The translations under genes were made by a program, and so were the position numbers. This document shows positions 41,640-50,388 of a DNA stretch of 64,000 bases, piece after piece. Location: the NCBI GenBank assembly GCA_934654585.1, contig CAKUGF010000006.1:42863-106862 (forward strand). The letters run 5' to 3'. The notes beneath the pieces are model-generated. The model had not been told where the DNA came from and did not search any database. It saw only the letters and a list, made by a program, of their open reading frames with translations. The stretch is from an uncultured Collinsella sp. (GTDB lineage: Bacteria; Actinomycetota; Coriobacteriia; Coriobacteriales; Coriobacteriaceae). The stretch's first letter is position 1; each line of letters opens with the position of its first letter.

Positions 41640-41711
41640 GCCCCGGCCTTTCCTTTCCCTATCGCTCACGCGCTTCGCGAGGGTCGCACTAGGCAAAGGA
41701 AAGGCCGGGGC
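41640..41711. repeat. Inverted repeat after the transaldolase-family gene
   Basis: Perfect 17-base arms (41640-41656 and 41695-41711, GCCCCGGCCTTTCCTTT) with an internally paired loop (CACGCGCTTCGCGAG). May terminate the upstream gene. Confidence 0.75.
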
Positions 41712-41787
41712 TGCCGACACGAACTTGCCGACAAGTTAGCACTTGGTTCCCATGTCCTGCCATGGGTAAGGTACCCCCGCCTGCGCC

Positions 41788-41957
41788 GTGCAAAATCGAG
41801 AGTATTCAGCAGGGTAAAGGCGTTTACCAGCTAGTTGAAGCACGGAACAGCCCCCGTTTTGGCCCTGACGACGCTAAAACGGGGGCTGTTTTTGACTTTG
41901 TTGCCTCTGAGAGGCGTCCGGAACGGCAGAAATTGCAGAATACTCTCGATTTTGCAC
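41788..41957. repeat. Nested hairpin with internal terminator
   Basis: Perfect 20-base outer arms (41788-41807 and 41938-41957, GTGCAAAATCGAGAGTATTC) enclose a perfect 14-bp inner stem (41847-41860 and 41876-41889, ACAGCCCCCGTTTT) followed by TTTTT, plus a small hairpin at 41813-41828. Confidence 0.8.
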
Positions 41958-42198
41958 ATCGCGACCGGGGGGACCCTTGCTTTAGGCGGTTTACTTGCCC
42001 TGCACGAGGCTTGGCTGGTGCTGTCTCTTTGATGGGATGGCACCTTTTTGTTGCCGACGTAAGCGGGTGGGCGACGACAGCGGGGCCGCGCTCCCGCTCG
42101 CACGGAAATTCTCTCCTCCGGGGCATGTTGCGCAACAAGTTTGGTTGCCTTGGGCCTAGCCTTAGCGTGTGGAAGGAAAACGAAAGGAAGGGGACCCC

Positions 42199-43017
42199 AT
42201 GTTCTGTCCCAAATGCGGTACTCGGAATGTCGATGAGGCCAGATTCTGTGTGGCTTGCGGCAATCCGCTCCCCGCGGTAGCTGTTGAAACCGCCCCCCCC
42301 TCGGGCGAAACCGGTAATCCGGCTGTAGCCTCAGACATGGCACCTGGTGTCGCGCCCACTCAGCAAAGCGCGGCATCCAAGTCCGCCAAAATGCCCGGTG
42401 CCAAGAATAAGACTCCAATTTTTATTGGTGTCGCAGTCGTCATCGTCGCGTTCGTGCTGAACGTTGTCTTCTTTGTCATGCCTGTGCTTAAGGGGGCGCA
42501 CGAGGGCGACGTGGTCAAGTTTGGCTCCTATGAGCAAGACGGCGACACCTCAAACGGCAAGGAACCCATCGAGTGGCGCGTCTTGGAGGTCGACGGCGAC
42601 CGTGCCTACGTCGTGAGCGAGAAGGCCCTCGATGCTCATGCTTTCAACGAAGACGCGGATGACGGCAACGACTGGAACTCCTCCGACCTCAAGGCGTGGC
42701 TCGAAGAGGACTTTGCTTCCCAGGCGTTTACGGACGATGAGATAAATGAGATTGATGGAGTCCCCACGCTACTTTCCGCCGACGAGGCGCGGAGCTATTT
42801 TGGGGGCTACGGTATGTGCGAACCGACCCAGCAGGCCGTGAACAACGGCGCATATAAGGACGAGGATAACGGCGCATGCGTCTGGTGGCTTCGTTCGTCG
42901 GGTGCCGACTCGGACTTCGCGGCCCTCGTCGCCGCAGACGGCTACGTGGACTCCGACGGCTACTACGTGAACTGCTCGGACGTCGCTGTTCGTCCCGCTT
43001 TATGGATCAATCTGTAA
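42199..43017 (+). CDS. Zinc-ribbon membrane protein with DUF6273-like domain
   Basis: A 272-residue protein: an N-terminal zinc ribbon (CPKCGTR...CVACGNP), a disordered Ala/Pro/Thr stretch, one membrane helix (IFIGVAVVIVAFVLNVVFFVM), then an outer domain of about 160 residues. The outer domain has the pattern KFGSYEQDG...PIEWRVLEVDGD, NDWNSSDLKAWL, WWLRSSG and VRPALWINL, typical of the DUF6273 family found in secreted or anchored proteins of gut Firmicutes and Coriobacteriia. The ATG follows GAAGGGG. The zinc-ribbon start links it to the class at 8.2-10.4 kb. Function unknown. Confidence 0.85.
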   Translation: MFCPKCGTRNVDEARFCVACGNPLPAVAVETAPPSGETGNPAVASDMAPGVAPTQQSAASKSAKMPGAKNKTPIFIGVAVVIVAFVLNVVFFVMPVLKGAHEGDVVKFGSYEQDGDTSNGKEPIEWRVLEVDGDRAYVVSEKALDAHAFNEDADDGNDWNSSDLKAWLEEDFASQAFTDDEINEIDGVPTLLSADEARSYFGGYGMCEPTQQAVNNGAYKDEDNGACVWWLRSSGADSDFAALVAADGYVDSDGYYVNCSDVAVRPALWINL

Positions 43018-43118
43018 TCTAACAATCTTCTAATCTATAACTATCATGGATGTATCCAAGACGATCCGGCCCGAGTTAGCAGTCATCGCCAAGGCAAAAG
43101 CCGTTCCTCGATAAATAT

Positions 43119-43153
43119 CGCCCCGGCTCTCAATCGTGAGAGCTGGGGCGTTT
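43119..43153 (+). terminator. Terminator of the DUF6273-like gene
   Basis: CGCCCC-G-GCTCTCA pairs with TGAGAGC-T-GGGGCG around ATCG, then TTT. A 13-bp stem with one mismatch. Confidence 0.75.
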
Positions 43154-43174
43154 CGCTATTGCGGGACTGTCAGA

Positions 43175-43252
43175 CTTGCAAGTTTTTGTCATCACGTGAG
43201 AAGAACTTGCAAAGTTTGCAAGTTCTTTCCATCGAGTGAGAAATACTTGCAG
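43175..43252. repeat. Two-copy 38-bp degenerate direct repeat (period 40)
   Basis: Copies at 43175-43212 and 43215-43252 share most positions (TTGCAAGTT, CATC, GTGAGAA, ACTTGCA). They lie in the 3' flank of tex. TTGCAA half-sites also form short inverted repeats. Confidence 0.6.
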
Positions 43253-43286
43253 GCTGAACGATGGATGGCGGCGGCTCGCCCTTCTG

Positions 43287-45434
43287 TTACTTCCCCTGCA
43301 CCATGGTGAGGGAGATCTTTTTGCGGTCGCGGTCGACCTTCTCTACCCACACCTTTACCGTATCACCGACGCGCACCACGTCGCTGGGGTGCTTAACGAA
43401 GCGGTTGGCCAGCTTGGAGATGTGCACGAGGCCGTCCTGGTGCACGCCCACGTCGACAAAGGCGCCAAAGTCGACGACGTTGCGCACCGTGCCTTTGAGC
43501 TCCATGCCGGGCTCCAGGTCGTCGATGGAAAGCGCCGAGCGGCTAAAGACCACTTCGGGCGCGTCGTCGCGCGGGTCGCGGCCGGGCTTTTTGAGCTCGT
43601 TGACGATGTCGATGAGCGTGAGGGTGCCGCAGTCCAGGTCACTTGCCAGCGTCGAGATGCTGCCCAGGCGGCGCTCAATGTCGGGCACGCCGCCGCGGCT
43701 GAGCTCGCTGGCCGCCACGCCGGCGCGCTCCAGGACGGACGTCGCCACCTCGTAGCTCTCGGGGTGGACGCTTGTGGCGTCGAGCGGATTCTTGCCGCCG
43801 CTAATGCGCAGGAAGCCTGCGGCGTTGAGATATGCCTTGGGCCCCAGCTTGGGGACCTTCTTGAGCTGGCGGCGATCGGTAAAGGCGCCGTTTTCCTCGC
43901 GGTAGGCAACGATGTTCTTGGCCACGCTCGGCGTGATGCCCGACACGTATCCCAGCAGGCTCGCGCTCGCGGTGTTCACGTCGACGCCCACACGGTTGAC
44001 GACGTCCTCCACCACGTGGCCCAGTGTGCGCGAAAGCTCGGCTTGGTCAAGGTCGTGCTGATACTGGCCCACGCCGATGGACTGGGGCGGAATCTTGACG
44101 AGCTCCGCCAGCGGGTCTTGCAGGCGGCGGCCCAGGCTCATGGCGCCGCGCACGGTGACGTCCAGGTCGGGGTACTCCTGGCTCGCGAGCTCGGAGGCCG
44201 AGTAGACCGACGCGCCGGCCTCGTTGACGATGGTGTAGCGCAGACTGGGCGCCTGCTCGGCAATGAACTCCGAGACGACTTCCTCGGTCTCGCGGCTGGC
44301 GGTGCCGTTGCCGATGACGATGGTGTTGACGCCGTCCTTCTTGACGAGGCGGGCGAGCTCGCGCTTGGTGCCGGCGACGTCGTGGCGCGGCTTGGTGGGG
44401 TAGACCACGCCGTGGTCGAGCAGCTTGCCGGTCTCGTCCATGACGGCGACCTTGCAGCCGGTGCGGTAGCCCGGGTCGAGCGCGAGCACGCGGGCGCCGC
44501 GGACGGGGCGGGCCGAGAGCAGGCCCTCGAGATTCTTGGCAAAGACGTTGATGGCCTCGGTCTGGGCGCGAACGGTGAGCTTGGCGCGGGCCTCGCGCTC
44601 CAGCGAGGGGGCCATGAGACGCTTGTAGCCGTCGGCGATGGCGGCGTCAAAGACGGGCGCGAAGACGCCCTGGCGGCGGGGCCAACGGCTGCCGAGGCGC
44701 GCCGTGGCGGCGGCGCCGTCGACGTTTACGCGCACGCGGAGCTTGCCCTCGCGCTCGCCGCGGTCGATGGCCAGCACGCGGTGGTTGGGGATGCGGCGCA
44801 GCGGCTCGTCAAAGTTGTAGTAGGGCTCGTAGGGAGTCTTCTCGGCGGGGTCGGTTGCCTCGACGACGATATCGGCGGTGTTTTGCGTAAAGGCACGCAG
44901 GTCGGCGACGTTTTCGGGGTCCTCGGCCACCGTCTCGGCCACGATGTCGGCCGCACCGGCGAGCGCCTTCTCGGGCGTGTCGAAGCCCGCCTCTTCGTTA
45001 ACGTAGGCCGCGGCGGCGTCGAGCGCGCTGCCCTTGGCGGATGCCTGCATGATGATCATGTTGGCGAGCGGCTCCAGGCCGGCCTCGCGAGCCTTCTGCG
45101 CGCGGGTCATGCGCTTTTTGCGGTAGGGCTTGTAGAGGTCCTCGACGCGCTGGAGCTGCGTGGCCTCGCGAATCTGCTGCTCGAGCTCGGGCGTGAGTTT
45201 GCCCTGAGCGTCGATGAGCAGGATGACGTCCTCTTTACGCTGCTCAAGGTTGCGCAGGTAGGACAGGCGCTCGTCGAGCGCACGCAGGGCGACATCGTCC
45301 ATGCCGCCCGTGGCTTCCTTGCGGTAGCGCGAGATAAAGGGGATGGTGTTGCCCTCGTCGATGAGCTTGACGGCCGCCTCGACGTTGGCGGCCTTAAGGT
45401 TGAGCTCGCGGGCGAGCTGGGCGATAAGATCCAT
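43287..45434 (-). CDS. tex: Tex family RNA-binding transcription accessory protein
   Basis: A 715-residue Tex protein. The N-terminal Tex domain (about 1-180) has the family stretch TIPFISRYRKEATGGMDD; a YqgF-like nuclease fold follows (ALDPGYRTGCKVAVMD, VVSEFIAEQAP), helix-hairpin-helix elements (about 500-600: NTASASLLGYVSGI), and a C-terminal S1 RNA-binding domain (GMELKGTVRNVVDFGAFVDV, DGLVHISKL). Tex is a conserved factor that influences transcription and mRNA-related functions. The ATG follows AAGGAGTTCC, and the longer upstream frame has no RBS. Monocistronic. Confidence 0.95.
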   Translation of the reverse strand: MDLIAQLARELNLKAANVEAAVKLIDEGNTIPFISRYRKEATGGMDDVALRALDERLSYLRNLEQRKEDVILLIDAQGKLTPELEQQIREATQLQRVEDLYKPYRKKRMTRAQKAREAGLEPLANMIIMQASAKGSALDAAAAYVNEEAGFDTPEKALAGAADIVAETVAEDPENVADLRAFTQNTADIVVEATDPAEKTPYEPYYNFDEPLRRIPNHRVLAIDRGEREGKLRVRVNVDGAAATARLGSRWPRRQGVFAPVFDAAIADGYKRLMAPSLEREARAKLTVRAQTEAINVFAKNLEGLLSARPVRGARVLALDPGYRTGCKVAVMDETGKLLDHGVVYPTKPRHDVAGTKRELARLVKKDGVNTIVIGNGTASRETEEVVSEFIAEQAPSLRYTIVNEAGASVYSASELASQEYPDLDVTVRGAMSLGRRLQDPLAELVKIPPQSIGVGQYQHDLDQAELSRTLGHVVEDVVNRVGVDVNTASASLLGYVSGITPSVAKNIVAYREENGAFTDRRQLKKVPKLGPKAYLNAAGFLRISGGKNPLDATSVHPESYEVATSVLERAGVAASELSRGGVPDIERRLGSISTLASDLDCGTLTLIDIVNELKKPGRDPRDDAPEVVFSRSALSIDDLEPGMELKGTVRNVVDFGAFVDVGVHQDGLVHISKLANRFVKHPSDVVRVGDTVKVWVEKVDRDRKKISLTMVQGK

Positions 45435-45506
45435 GGAACTCCTTGCGTTTAAGGTGCGTTTGCAGCACAGGGCTACCAAGGATACCACCCGCCCCAAGAA
45501 GACTGG

Positions 45507-45680
45507 TCTGGGCCTGCGCCACGAAAACGGCCTATCTACTACGTTTGACCCGTATGGGTTGACCATACCTGGTTTTTCCGAAAATCGGCAAGCCGTCTAC
45601 CTGCGGTTTTGATTTCGCGAAAATTGGCATGGTTGAGGGTAGTCGGCTAAACGTAGTAGATGGGCCCATTTCGTGGCAGA
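45507..45680. repeat. Imperfect long inverted repeat upstream of tex
   Basis: ACGAAAACGG..TATCTACTACGTTT (ending 45546) pairs with AAACGTAGTAGATGGG...TTTCGTGG (45648-45676), with a few mismatches. The inner loop is 100 bases with smaller palindromes (GACCCGTATGGGT). Confidence 0.55.
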
Positions 45681-45739
45681 CGATTCAAGCCGAGGCGCAA
45701 AATAGCCCCCGGGCCAAGAAAATCATAACCAACGTAGTC

Positions 45740-45775
45740 AAAAAAGCCCCGCGGGCAGGAGGCTGCTCGCGGGGC
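45740..45775 (-). terminator. Terminator of the oxidoreductase operon
   Basis: GCCCCGCG (45746-45753) pairs with CGCGGGGC (45768-45775), extended by GCAG/CTGC; TTTTTT follows on the minus strand. Confidence 0.85.
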
Positions 45776-45845
45776 GAAGAAGAGGGGCTTATTTGTGGCG
45801 GGCCGAAGGGGTTCGGCGTAGAGTTTGCCGCGGCCCGCTCGGGCT

Positions 45846-46886
45846 TTACAGCTCGACGAGCTGGCCGGTCTCGGCGGCCTCCTTGACGGCGTTGAGAAGC
45901 GTGAGCGTCTTGACGTTGTCGGCGGGGGTCACGACGGGCTCGACCTCGCGACGCACGACCTTCACAAAGTGCTTGAGCTGCATCTTGTGCGGCAGCGCCG
46001 GGTCCACAGCCGGGATCTCCATCTGCAGCGGCTTGTGCCAGTTAGAGGCGCCGTCATAGGAGAACTGGTGCAGGCGGGGCAGCGACAGGGCGCCCTTGGT
46101 GCCGCCGATAAAGTAAGCGTCGGCGTCGAAGGGGCGGTACTGCGGATCCTCGCGAGCGGTTGCCTCCCAGTTCCAGGGGCTGGCGGTGGCGTCGGAGATA
46201 GTCATGCTCGCAAGCGCGCCATCGGCAAAGCGGACGTTGACCACGGCGGAGTCCTCGGTCTCAAAACCGCGGGCGGCGCTGGACTGCATGCCCTGGACGG
46301 CGACGGGCTCGCCCAGCAGGTAGCGGAGCAGGTCGACGTCGTGCACCAGGTTGACCAGGATCGGGCCGGCGCCCTTCTTGTGGCGCCACTCGACGTCGAA
46401 GTACTCGTCGTTCTTATAGATCATGTAGTGGAAGCTCGAGACAGTGAGTTTGCCCAGCTCTCCGGACTCGATGATCTCCTTGGCTTTGTTGACGAAGGGG
46501 TTGTGGCGACGGTGCTGACCCACGAGCACGGGCACGCCGGCGGTCTCGGCCTCGGCGGCGAAGGCCTGCGCGTCCTCCAGGTCGTTGGAGATCGGCTTTT
46601 CGACCAGCGGCACGATGTTGCGCTTGACGGCCTCGCGGGCGACGCCCAGGTGCAGGTCGTTGGGCGTGGCGATGATGACGGCCTCGGGCTTGACCTCGTC
46701 CATCATCTGGGCGGGATCGGTAAAGAACGGCACGCCGGCGGCCTCGGCCGTGGCGCGGGCGCCCTCAAAGGCGTCGGCGATGGCGACGAGCTCGGCCTCG
46801 GGCTCCTCGGTGACAAAGCGGATGTGGTTGCGGCCCATGGCGCCGGCGCCGATGACGGCAATGCGGACGGGGTTGAGCTCAGACAT
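45846..46886 (-). CDS. Gfo/Idh/MocA family oxidoreductase
   Basis: A 346-residue NAD(P)-dependent sugar-type oxidoreductase. The Rossmann motif is VIGAGAMGRNH (residues 10-20), then ATPNDLHL and VEKPIS, the EKP lysine that is usually catalytic. The C-terminal domain contains the family GGPILVNLVHDVDLLRYLLG pattern with the H-D pair. Substrates in this family are mainly sugars, inositols or sugar derivatives. It is the last gene of a three-gene operon (SDR, MFS, Gfo/Idh), transcribed away from a LysR gene, and so probably acts on a compound carried by the MFS protein. RBS TAAGGAG. Confidence 0.92.
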   Translation of the reverse strand: MSELNPVRIAVIGAGAMGRNHIRFVTEEPEAELVAIADAFEGARATAEAAGVPFFTDPAQMMDEVKPEAVIIATPNDLHLGVAREAVKRNIVPLVEKPISNDLEDAQAFAAEAETAGVPVLVGQHRRHNPFVNKAKEIIESGELGKLTVSSFHYMIYKNDEYFDVEWRHKKGAGPILVNLVHDVDLLRYLLGEPVAVQGMQSSAARGFETEDSAVVNVRFADGALASMTISDATASPWNWEATAREDPQYRPFDADAYFIGGTKGALSLPRLHQFSYDGASNWHKPLQMEIPAVDPALPHKMQLKHFVKVVRREVEPVVTPADNVKTLTLLNAVKEAAETGQLVEL

Positions 46887-46953
46887 TTCGACTCCTTAAT
46901 GCTGGTGGCGATGGAATGCGGCAAGGGGGCGGCCCTTGCCGCATCAAGCAAAA

Positions 46954-48210
46954 CTAAGCGGCCTTCTTCTTGCTGTCGGAGACCATCATGTAGACGGTGA
47001 GCACGACGGCGATGGCGGCGATCACGATGGCGCCGTAGAAGGACTGCTGGTAGGCGGCGCTGCCGGCCTCGGCGTGATACAGCACGGCGGTGATGGGCTG
47101 GCTGATCCAGGTGGAAGCGGCGTAGCCCAGGAACATGATGCCGTAGTTGACGCCGATGTTGCTGGTACCGAAGGCGCCACCGGTGAGCGGCGGGTAGATG
47201 ACGAGCAGGGCGCCAAAGCTAAAGCCGAGCAGGGCGAGCGCCACGAAGAACATGCTCTGCGTAAAGCTCATCGACATGATGACGAGCGCGACGATGGTGA
47301 CGACAAGGCTGATGAGCAGCGACTTGTAGGCACCGATCTTGTCGATGATCTGGCCAAAGGACAGGCGACCGACCAGGTTGGCACAGGTGTTGACGGAGAC
47401 GACCACACCGCCGAGGGCGACGGCCGCGGCACTTGTGGGGTCGGCGAAGAGCTGGACGGCGGCGATGGAGGCAACCTTGCCGACAAGCAGGGTGCCGGCG
47501 GTGGCGGCGAAGGCGAAGGTGATGATGAGGACCCAGAAGCGCGGGGTCTTGACCATCTCGCCCGGGGTGAGGTCGCCGAAGGTGCCGGCGTGCGCGCCGC
47601 CCTTGGGGGCCTCGAAGCCCTTGGGCAGCCAGCCGGTCTGGGGGGCCTTCAGGAACAGGGCGGAGGCGGCGATCATCACAAAGAAGATGACGCCGAGCGC
47701 CTTCAACGCGCCGAAGATGCCAAGGCTCGGGATGAGCAGCGAGGCGAGCACCGGGGACAGCACGGCGGGGCCGGCGGTCGAGGCGGCCAGGGTGATGCCG
47801 GAGGCGAGGCCCTTCTTGTCGATGAACCACTTTTGGCCCGTGGTGAGAGCCGGGTTGTAGCCCAGGCCGTTGCCGACGGCGGCGACGAGCGAGAACCACA
47901 GGTAGAACTGCCACGGCTCGGTGACGGTGCCGGACATGAACCAGCCCACGCCGTAGCACACGGCGGCGGCAATCACGACGTTGCGGGGGCCGATCTTATC
48001 GGAGATGCGGCCGGCGAAGATGCCCGTAACGGCCATGATGGTCTGAAAGACCGGGAAAGCCCAGGTGAGGGCGCTGGACCACTCGGGGTAGACGGCGAGC
48101 AGGTTTTTGCTCACGACGGAATACAGCGCGATGGAGCTGATGAAGAACATGGTGACGCACGCGGCGGAAAGCACGACGGCGCGACCCTTATTGGAGTTGG
48201 TGGAAGCCAT
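46954..48210 (-). CDS. MFS transporter of the oxalate/formate antiporter-like group
   Basis: A 418-residue permease with twelve predicted helices. The MFS signature after helix 2 (GRISDKIGPRNV) is present; the second half-transporter repeats it (GRLSFGQIIDKIGAYKSL). The large family of organic-anion carriers includes this type. It sits between SDR and Gfo/Idh genes with 66-67 base gaps, so it likely imports the substrate of those enzymes. The ATG has AAAGAG upstream; the longer ORF start is not supported. Confidence 0.88.
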   Translation of the reverse strand: MASTNSNKGRAVVLSAACVTMFFISSIALYSVVSKNLLAVYPEWSSALTWAFPVFQTIMAVTGIFAGRISDKIGPRNVVIAAAVCYGVGWFMSGTVTEPWQFYLWFSLVAAVGNGLGYNPALTTGQKWFIDKKGLASGITLAASTAGPAVLSPVLASLLIPSLGIFGALKALGVIFFVMIAASALFLKAPQTGWLPKGFEAPKGGAHAGTFGDLTPGEMVKTPRFWVLIITFAFAATAGTLLVGKVASIAAVQLFADPTSAAAVALGGVVVSVNTCANLVGRLSFGQIIDKIGAYKSLLISLVVTIVALVIMSMSFTQSMFFVALALLGFSFGALLVIYPPLTGGAFGTSNIGVNYGIMFLGYAASTWISQPITAVLYHAEAGSAAYQQSFYGAIVIAAIAVVLTVYMMVSDSKKKAA

Positions 48211-48276
48211 TGGACTCTTTCTAATCGATGCGGGGAGGGGAGGGGTTTGCCCCATGCCCCTCTCTACTGGGTTGGT

Positions 48277-49158
48277 TTACTGGTCGGTCGGCTTGGCGAC
48301 GCCGGACTCGTCGGACCAGAGCTCGACACCATTGTTCTTAAGGTAGTTGTCGGCGTATGCGCGACGGCCGCCGGGCTTGGCGGTGAGGTCGCCCATCATG
48401 TTGGAGAAACCGCCATCGACCTTGATGGCGTCGCCGGTGGTAAAGTCCGAGCGCTTGGACGCCAGGAACATGACGGCGTTGGCGATATCGCTGACCTCGC
48501 CGATGCGGCGCGTGGCGATTAGGCGGCTGCGGCTCTTCTCGACCTCGGGGTCGGCGTAGAAGTTGGCCGACATGGGGGTCTTGACGAAGCAGGGCTCGAC
48601 GCAGTTGGAGCGCACGCCATACGGGCCCCACTCGGCGGCAAGCATCTTGGACATCATGTTGACGCCGGCCTTGGTGGAGCTGTACACGCCCGAGAACGTC
48701 TCGGGGGAGTGGCTGGCGACGGTCGAGATGTGCACCAGACGGCCCTGGCCGGCCTTGATCATCTCGCGACCAAAGCGCTGCGAGGTGATGAAATAGCCGG
48801 TGAGGTTGACGTTGAGCACCTGCTCCCAGTCGCTCAGCGGCAGGTCCTCCATAGCGGCGAAGCGCAGGATGCCGGCGGTGTTGACGAGGACGTCGACGCG
48901 GCCGAAGTTGGCGATGGTGGCGTCGACGGCGGCCTGAACCTCGGCCTCGTCGGTGGCGTTCATCTTGTAGCCTTCGGCGTGGATGCCAAACTCGGCAGCG
49001 AGGTCGGCGGCAGCGGCCTTGACCTTCTCCTCATCCAGGTCGAGCATGACGACGTTGGCGCCATTGCGGGCGAACTCGCGGCAGATCTCGGCGCCCATAC
49101 CGCCGAGTGCGCCGGTCACGGCGCAGACATCGCCCTCGAGCTTAAGCCAATTGCTCAT
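48277..49158 (-). CDS. Short-chain dehydrogenase/reductase
   Basis: A 293-residue SDR with the NAD(P) glycine motif TGALGGMG, the NTAG stretch (LVNTAGIL), catalytic Ser in STVASHS, and YSSTK (Tyr-Lys). An acid after the first strand (MLDLDEEK) suggests NAD preference. The C-terminal 40 residues extend beyond the classical length. It is the first gene of the operon and reads away from the LysR gene, so it is probably induced with the carrier and the Gfo/Idh enzyme by the same effector. The substrate is a hydroxy compound of unknown kind. RBS AGAAGGGAAG. Confidence 0.93.
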   Translation of the reverse strand: MSNWLKLEGDVCAVTGALGGMGAEICREFARNGANVVMLDLDEEKVKAAAADLAAEFGIHAEGYKMNATDEAEVQAAVDATIANFGRVDVLVNTAGILRFAAMEDLPLSDWEQVLNVNLTGYFITSQRFGREMIKAGQGRLVHISTVASHSPETFSGVYSSTKAGVNMMSKMLAAEWGPYGVRSNCVEPCFVKTPMSANFYADPEVEKSRSRLIATRRIGEVSDIANAVMFLASKRSDFTTGDAIKVDGGFSNMMGDLTAKPGGRRAYADNYLKNNGVELWSDESGVAKPTDQ

Positions 49159-49274
49159 AGGAACTTCCCTTCTTGTGCCTCCCAGTGAGTCGCTCCCATT
49201 AACCGACCCACGTGGTTTTCGCTGGTTATCGTATGCTTTGCGTTTGCGCAGGTGAATTGCATATTTGTTAGAAT

Positions 49275-49297
49275 GGTGTTAACTGTAGGTTTACACC
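49275..49297. promoter_or_regulatory. Possible LysR binding site in the divergent promoter
   Basis: GGTGT and ACACC frame an imperfect palindrome (GGTGTTAA...GGTTTACACC) in the 232-bp region between the SDR operon and the LysR gene. A LysR site is expected here; TAGAAT just before it is a potential -10. Confidence 0.4.
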
Positions 49298-49390
49298 GTG
49301 TGCCGCAGTTTGCCTGTGTTGAGCGTGTGGCCTGCGAAAACGACCCCCTGCGGCAGCGTGTGGCCGTACGTGCGAAAACGGAGAGATGAC

Positions 49391-50269
49391 GTGTACGATC
49401 GACGACTTGAGGCTATTTCGGCCGCCGCGGAGCTGGGAAGTTTCTCGCGTGCCGCGGCAAAGCTGCGCGTGTCGACGCCGGCGCTCGTCAAACAGGTGTC
49501 GGGGTTCGAGGCCGAGTTCGGTATTACGCTGTTCGAGCGCTCACATTCGGGCGTTAAGGTGACGCCGGCGGGGGCATTGCTGGTGGACGATGCGCGCTCG
49601 ATCATGCGCCAGTCCGAGGACGCGCTGCGCCGTGCCCGACGCGCGGCGGGCGATGGCGGCGCGGTGCGCCTGGGCGTATCGATGATGTGCCCGGGGCGTC
49701 AGACGCTTTCAATGTGGACGGGCGTGCACGAGCTGGAGCCGTCGCTGCGTTTTGAGATCGTGCCGGTGAGCGACCTGTACGATGAACGCGAGGCCGTCAT
49801 GCGAAGCCTGGGTCGCGAGGTCGATGTGGTGCAGTCGAGCTTTTCGACCCCGCGCTGGGGCGACGCCTGCCAAAAGCTCCTCATCGTCAACGTACCGTTT
49901 TTTATCGATGTGCCGCGCACGAGTCCGCTCGCGCGCAAGAGCCGCATTACGGTCGCCGACCTGGAGGGCATGCGCCTGCGCGTGCTGCGTCACGGCAACG
50001 ACGCCATGGACAGCCTGCGCATCGACCTGTTGGCCGACGGCGGCGTGGATGTGATCGACGTGGACAGCTTCGACTTCGCGCTCTTTAACGAGGCCGAGGA
50101 AAAGGGCGACGCGGTGCTCACCTGTGGCGCGTGGTCGGGCGTGCACCCGGCATTTGTGGGCGTGCCGTTCCTATGCGGTCGCGAGGTGCCGGTCTACCTG
50201 CACTACCCGCTCGAACCCACCTTACAAGTGCAAAAATTCGTCAACGCCATAGCCCAACTCCTCAAGTAG
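49391..50269 (+). CDS. LysR family transcriptional regulator
   Basis: A 292-residue LTTR. The N-terminal winged helix-turn-helix reads YDRRLEAISAAAELGSFSRAAAKLRVSTPALVKQVSGFE, and LFERS...VTPAG follows. The rest is a periplasmic-binding-like effector domain (VRLGVSMMCPG). The GTG start has GGAGAGATGAC ahead; upstream frames lack an RBS. Divergent from the SDR-MFS-Gfo/Idh operon, and very likely its regulator. The stop codon is inside a dispersed repeat (50267-50301). Confidence 0.9.
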   Translation: MYDRRLEAISAAAELGSFSRAAAKLRVSTPALVKQVSGFEAEFGITLFERSHSGVKVTPAGALLVDDARSIMRQSEDALRRARRAAGDGGAVRLGVSMMCPGRQTLSMWTGVHELEPSLRFEIVPVSDLYDEREAVMRSLGREVDVVQSSFSTPRWGDACQKLLIVNVPFFIDVPRTSPLARKSRITVADLEGMRLRVLRHGNDAMDSLRIDLLADGGVDVIDVDSFDFALFNEAEEKGDAVLTCGAWSGVHPAFVGVPFLCGREVPVYLHYPLEPTLQVQKFVNAIAQLLK

Positions 50270-50301
50270 CTCATTTGGGACGGGGCTTTTTGACTACTTT
50301 T
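50267..50301. repeat. Dispersed TTGGGACGGGGCT repeat, half copy
   Basis: TAGCTCATTTGGGACGGGGC followed by TTTTTGACTACTTTT matches one arm of the 40-bp hairpin at 63617-63703 with few changes, including the LysR stop codon. Confidence 0.65.
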
Positions 50302-50317
50302 GCCGCCCTTACAAAAC

Positions 50318-50345
50318 GAGGCCCTGGCCAAACGGCCAGGGCCTC
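50318..50345 (+). terminator. Terminator hairpin after lysR
   Basis: A perfect 12-bp stem (GAGGCCCTGGCC) with a 4-base loop, followed by CAAACTTTTA. Confidence 0.75.
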
Positions 50346-50388
50346 GCAAACTTTTATTCCGTTCTAAACGACGGGCTGATCGCACGCA

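Larger units (their letters stand above)
41610..42198. other. Gene-free spacer with two hairpin elements
   Basis: No credible gene. It contains the inverted repeats at 41640-41711 and 41788-41957, and a possible hairpin GGTGC...GCACC near 42020-42048. The remainder shows nothing recognisable. Confidence 0.6.
45435..45845. other. Spacer between tex and the oxidoreductase operon
   Basis: No gene. It carries the inverted repeat 45507-45680 and the terminator at 45740-45775; a second hairpin-prone stretch CGGGCC...GGCCCG lies at 45799-45840. Confidence 0.6.

Noticed and set aside
43236-45452. A 738-codon plus-strand frame opposite tex.
   Set aside because: Tex domains are clear on the minus strand; this frame is an antisense shadow.
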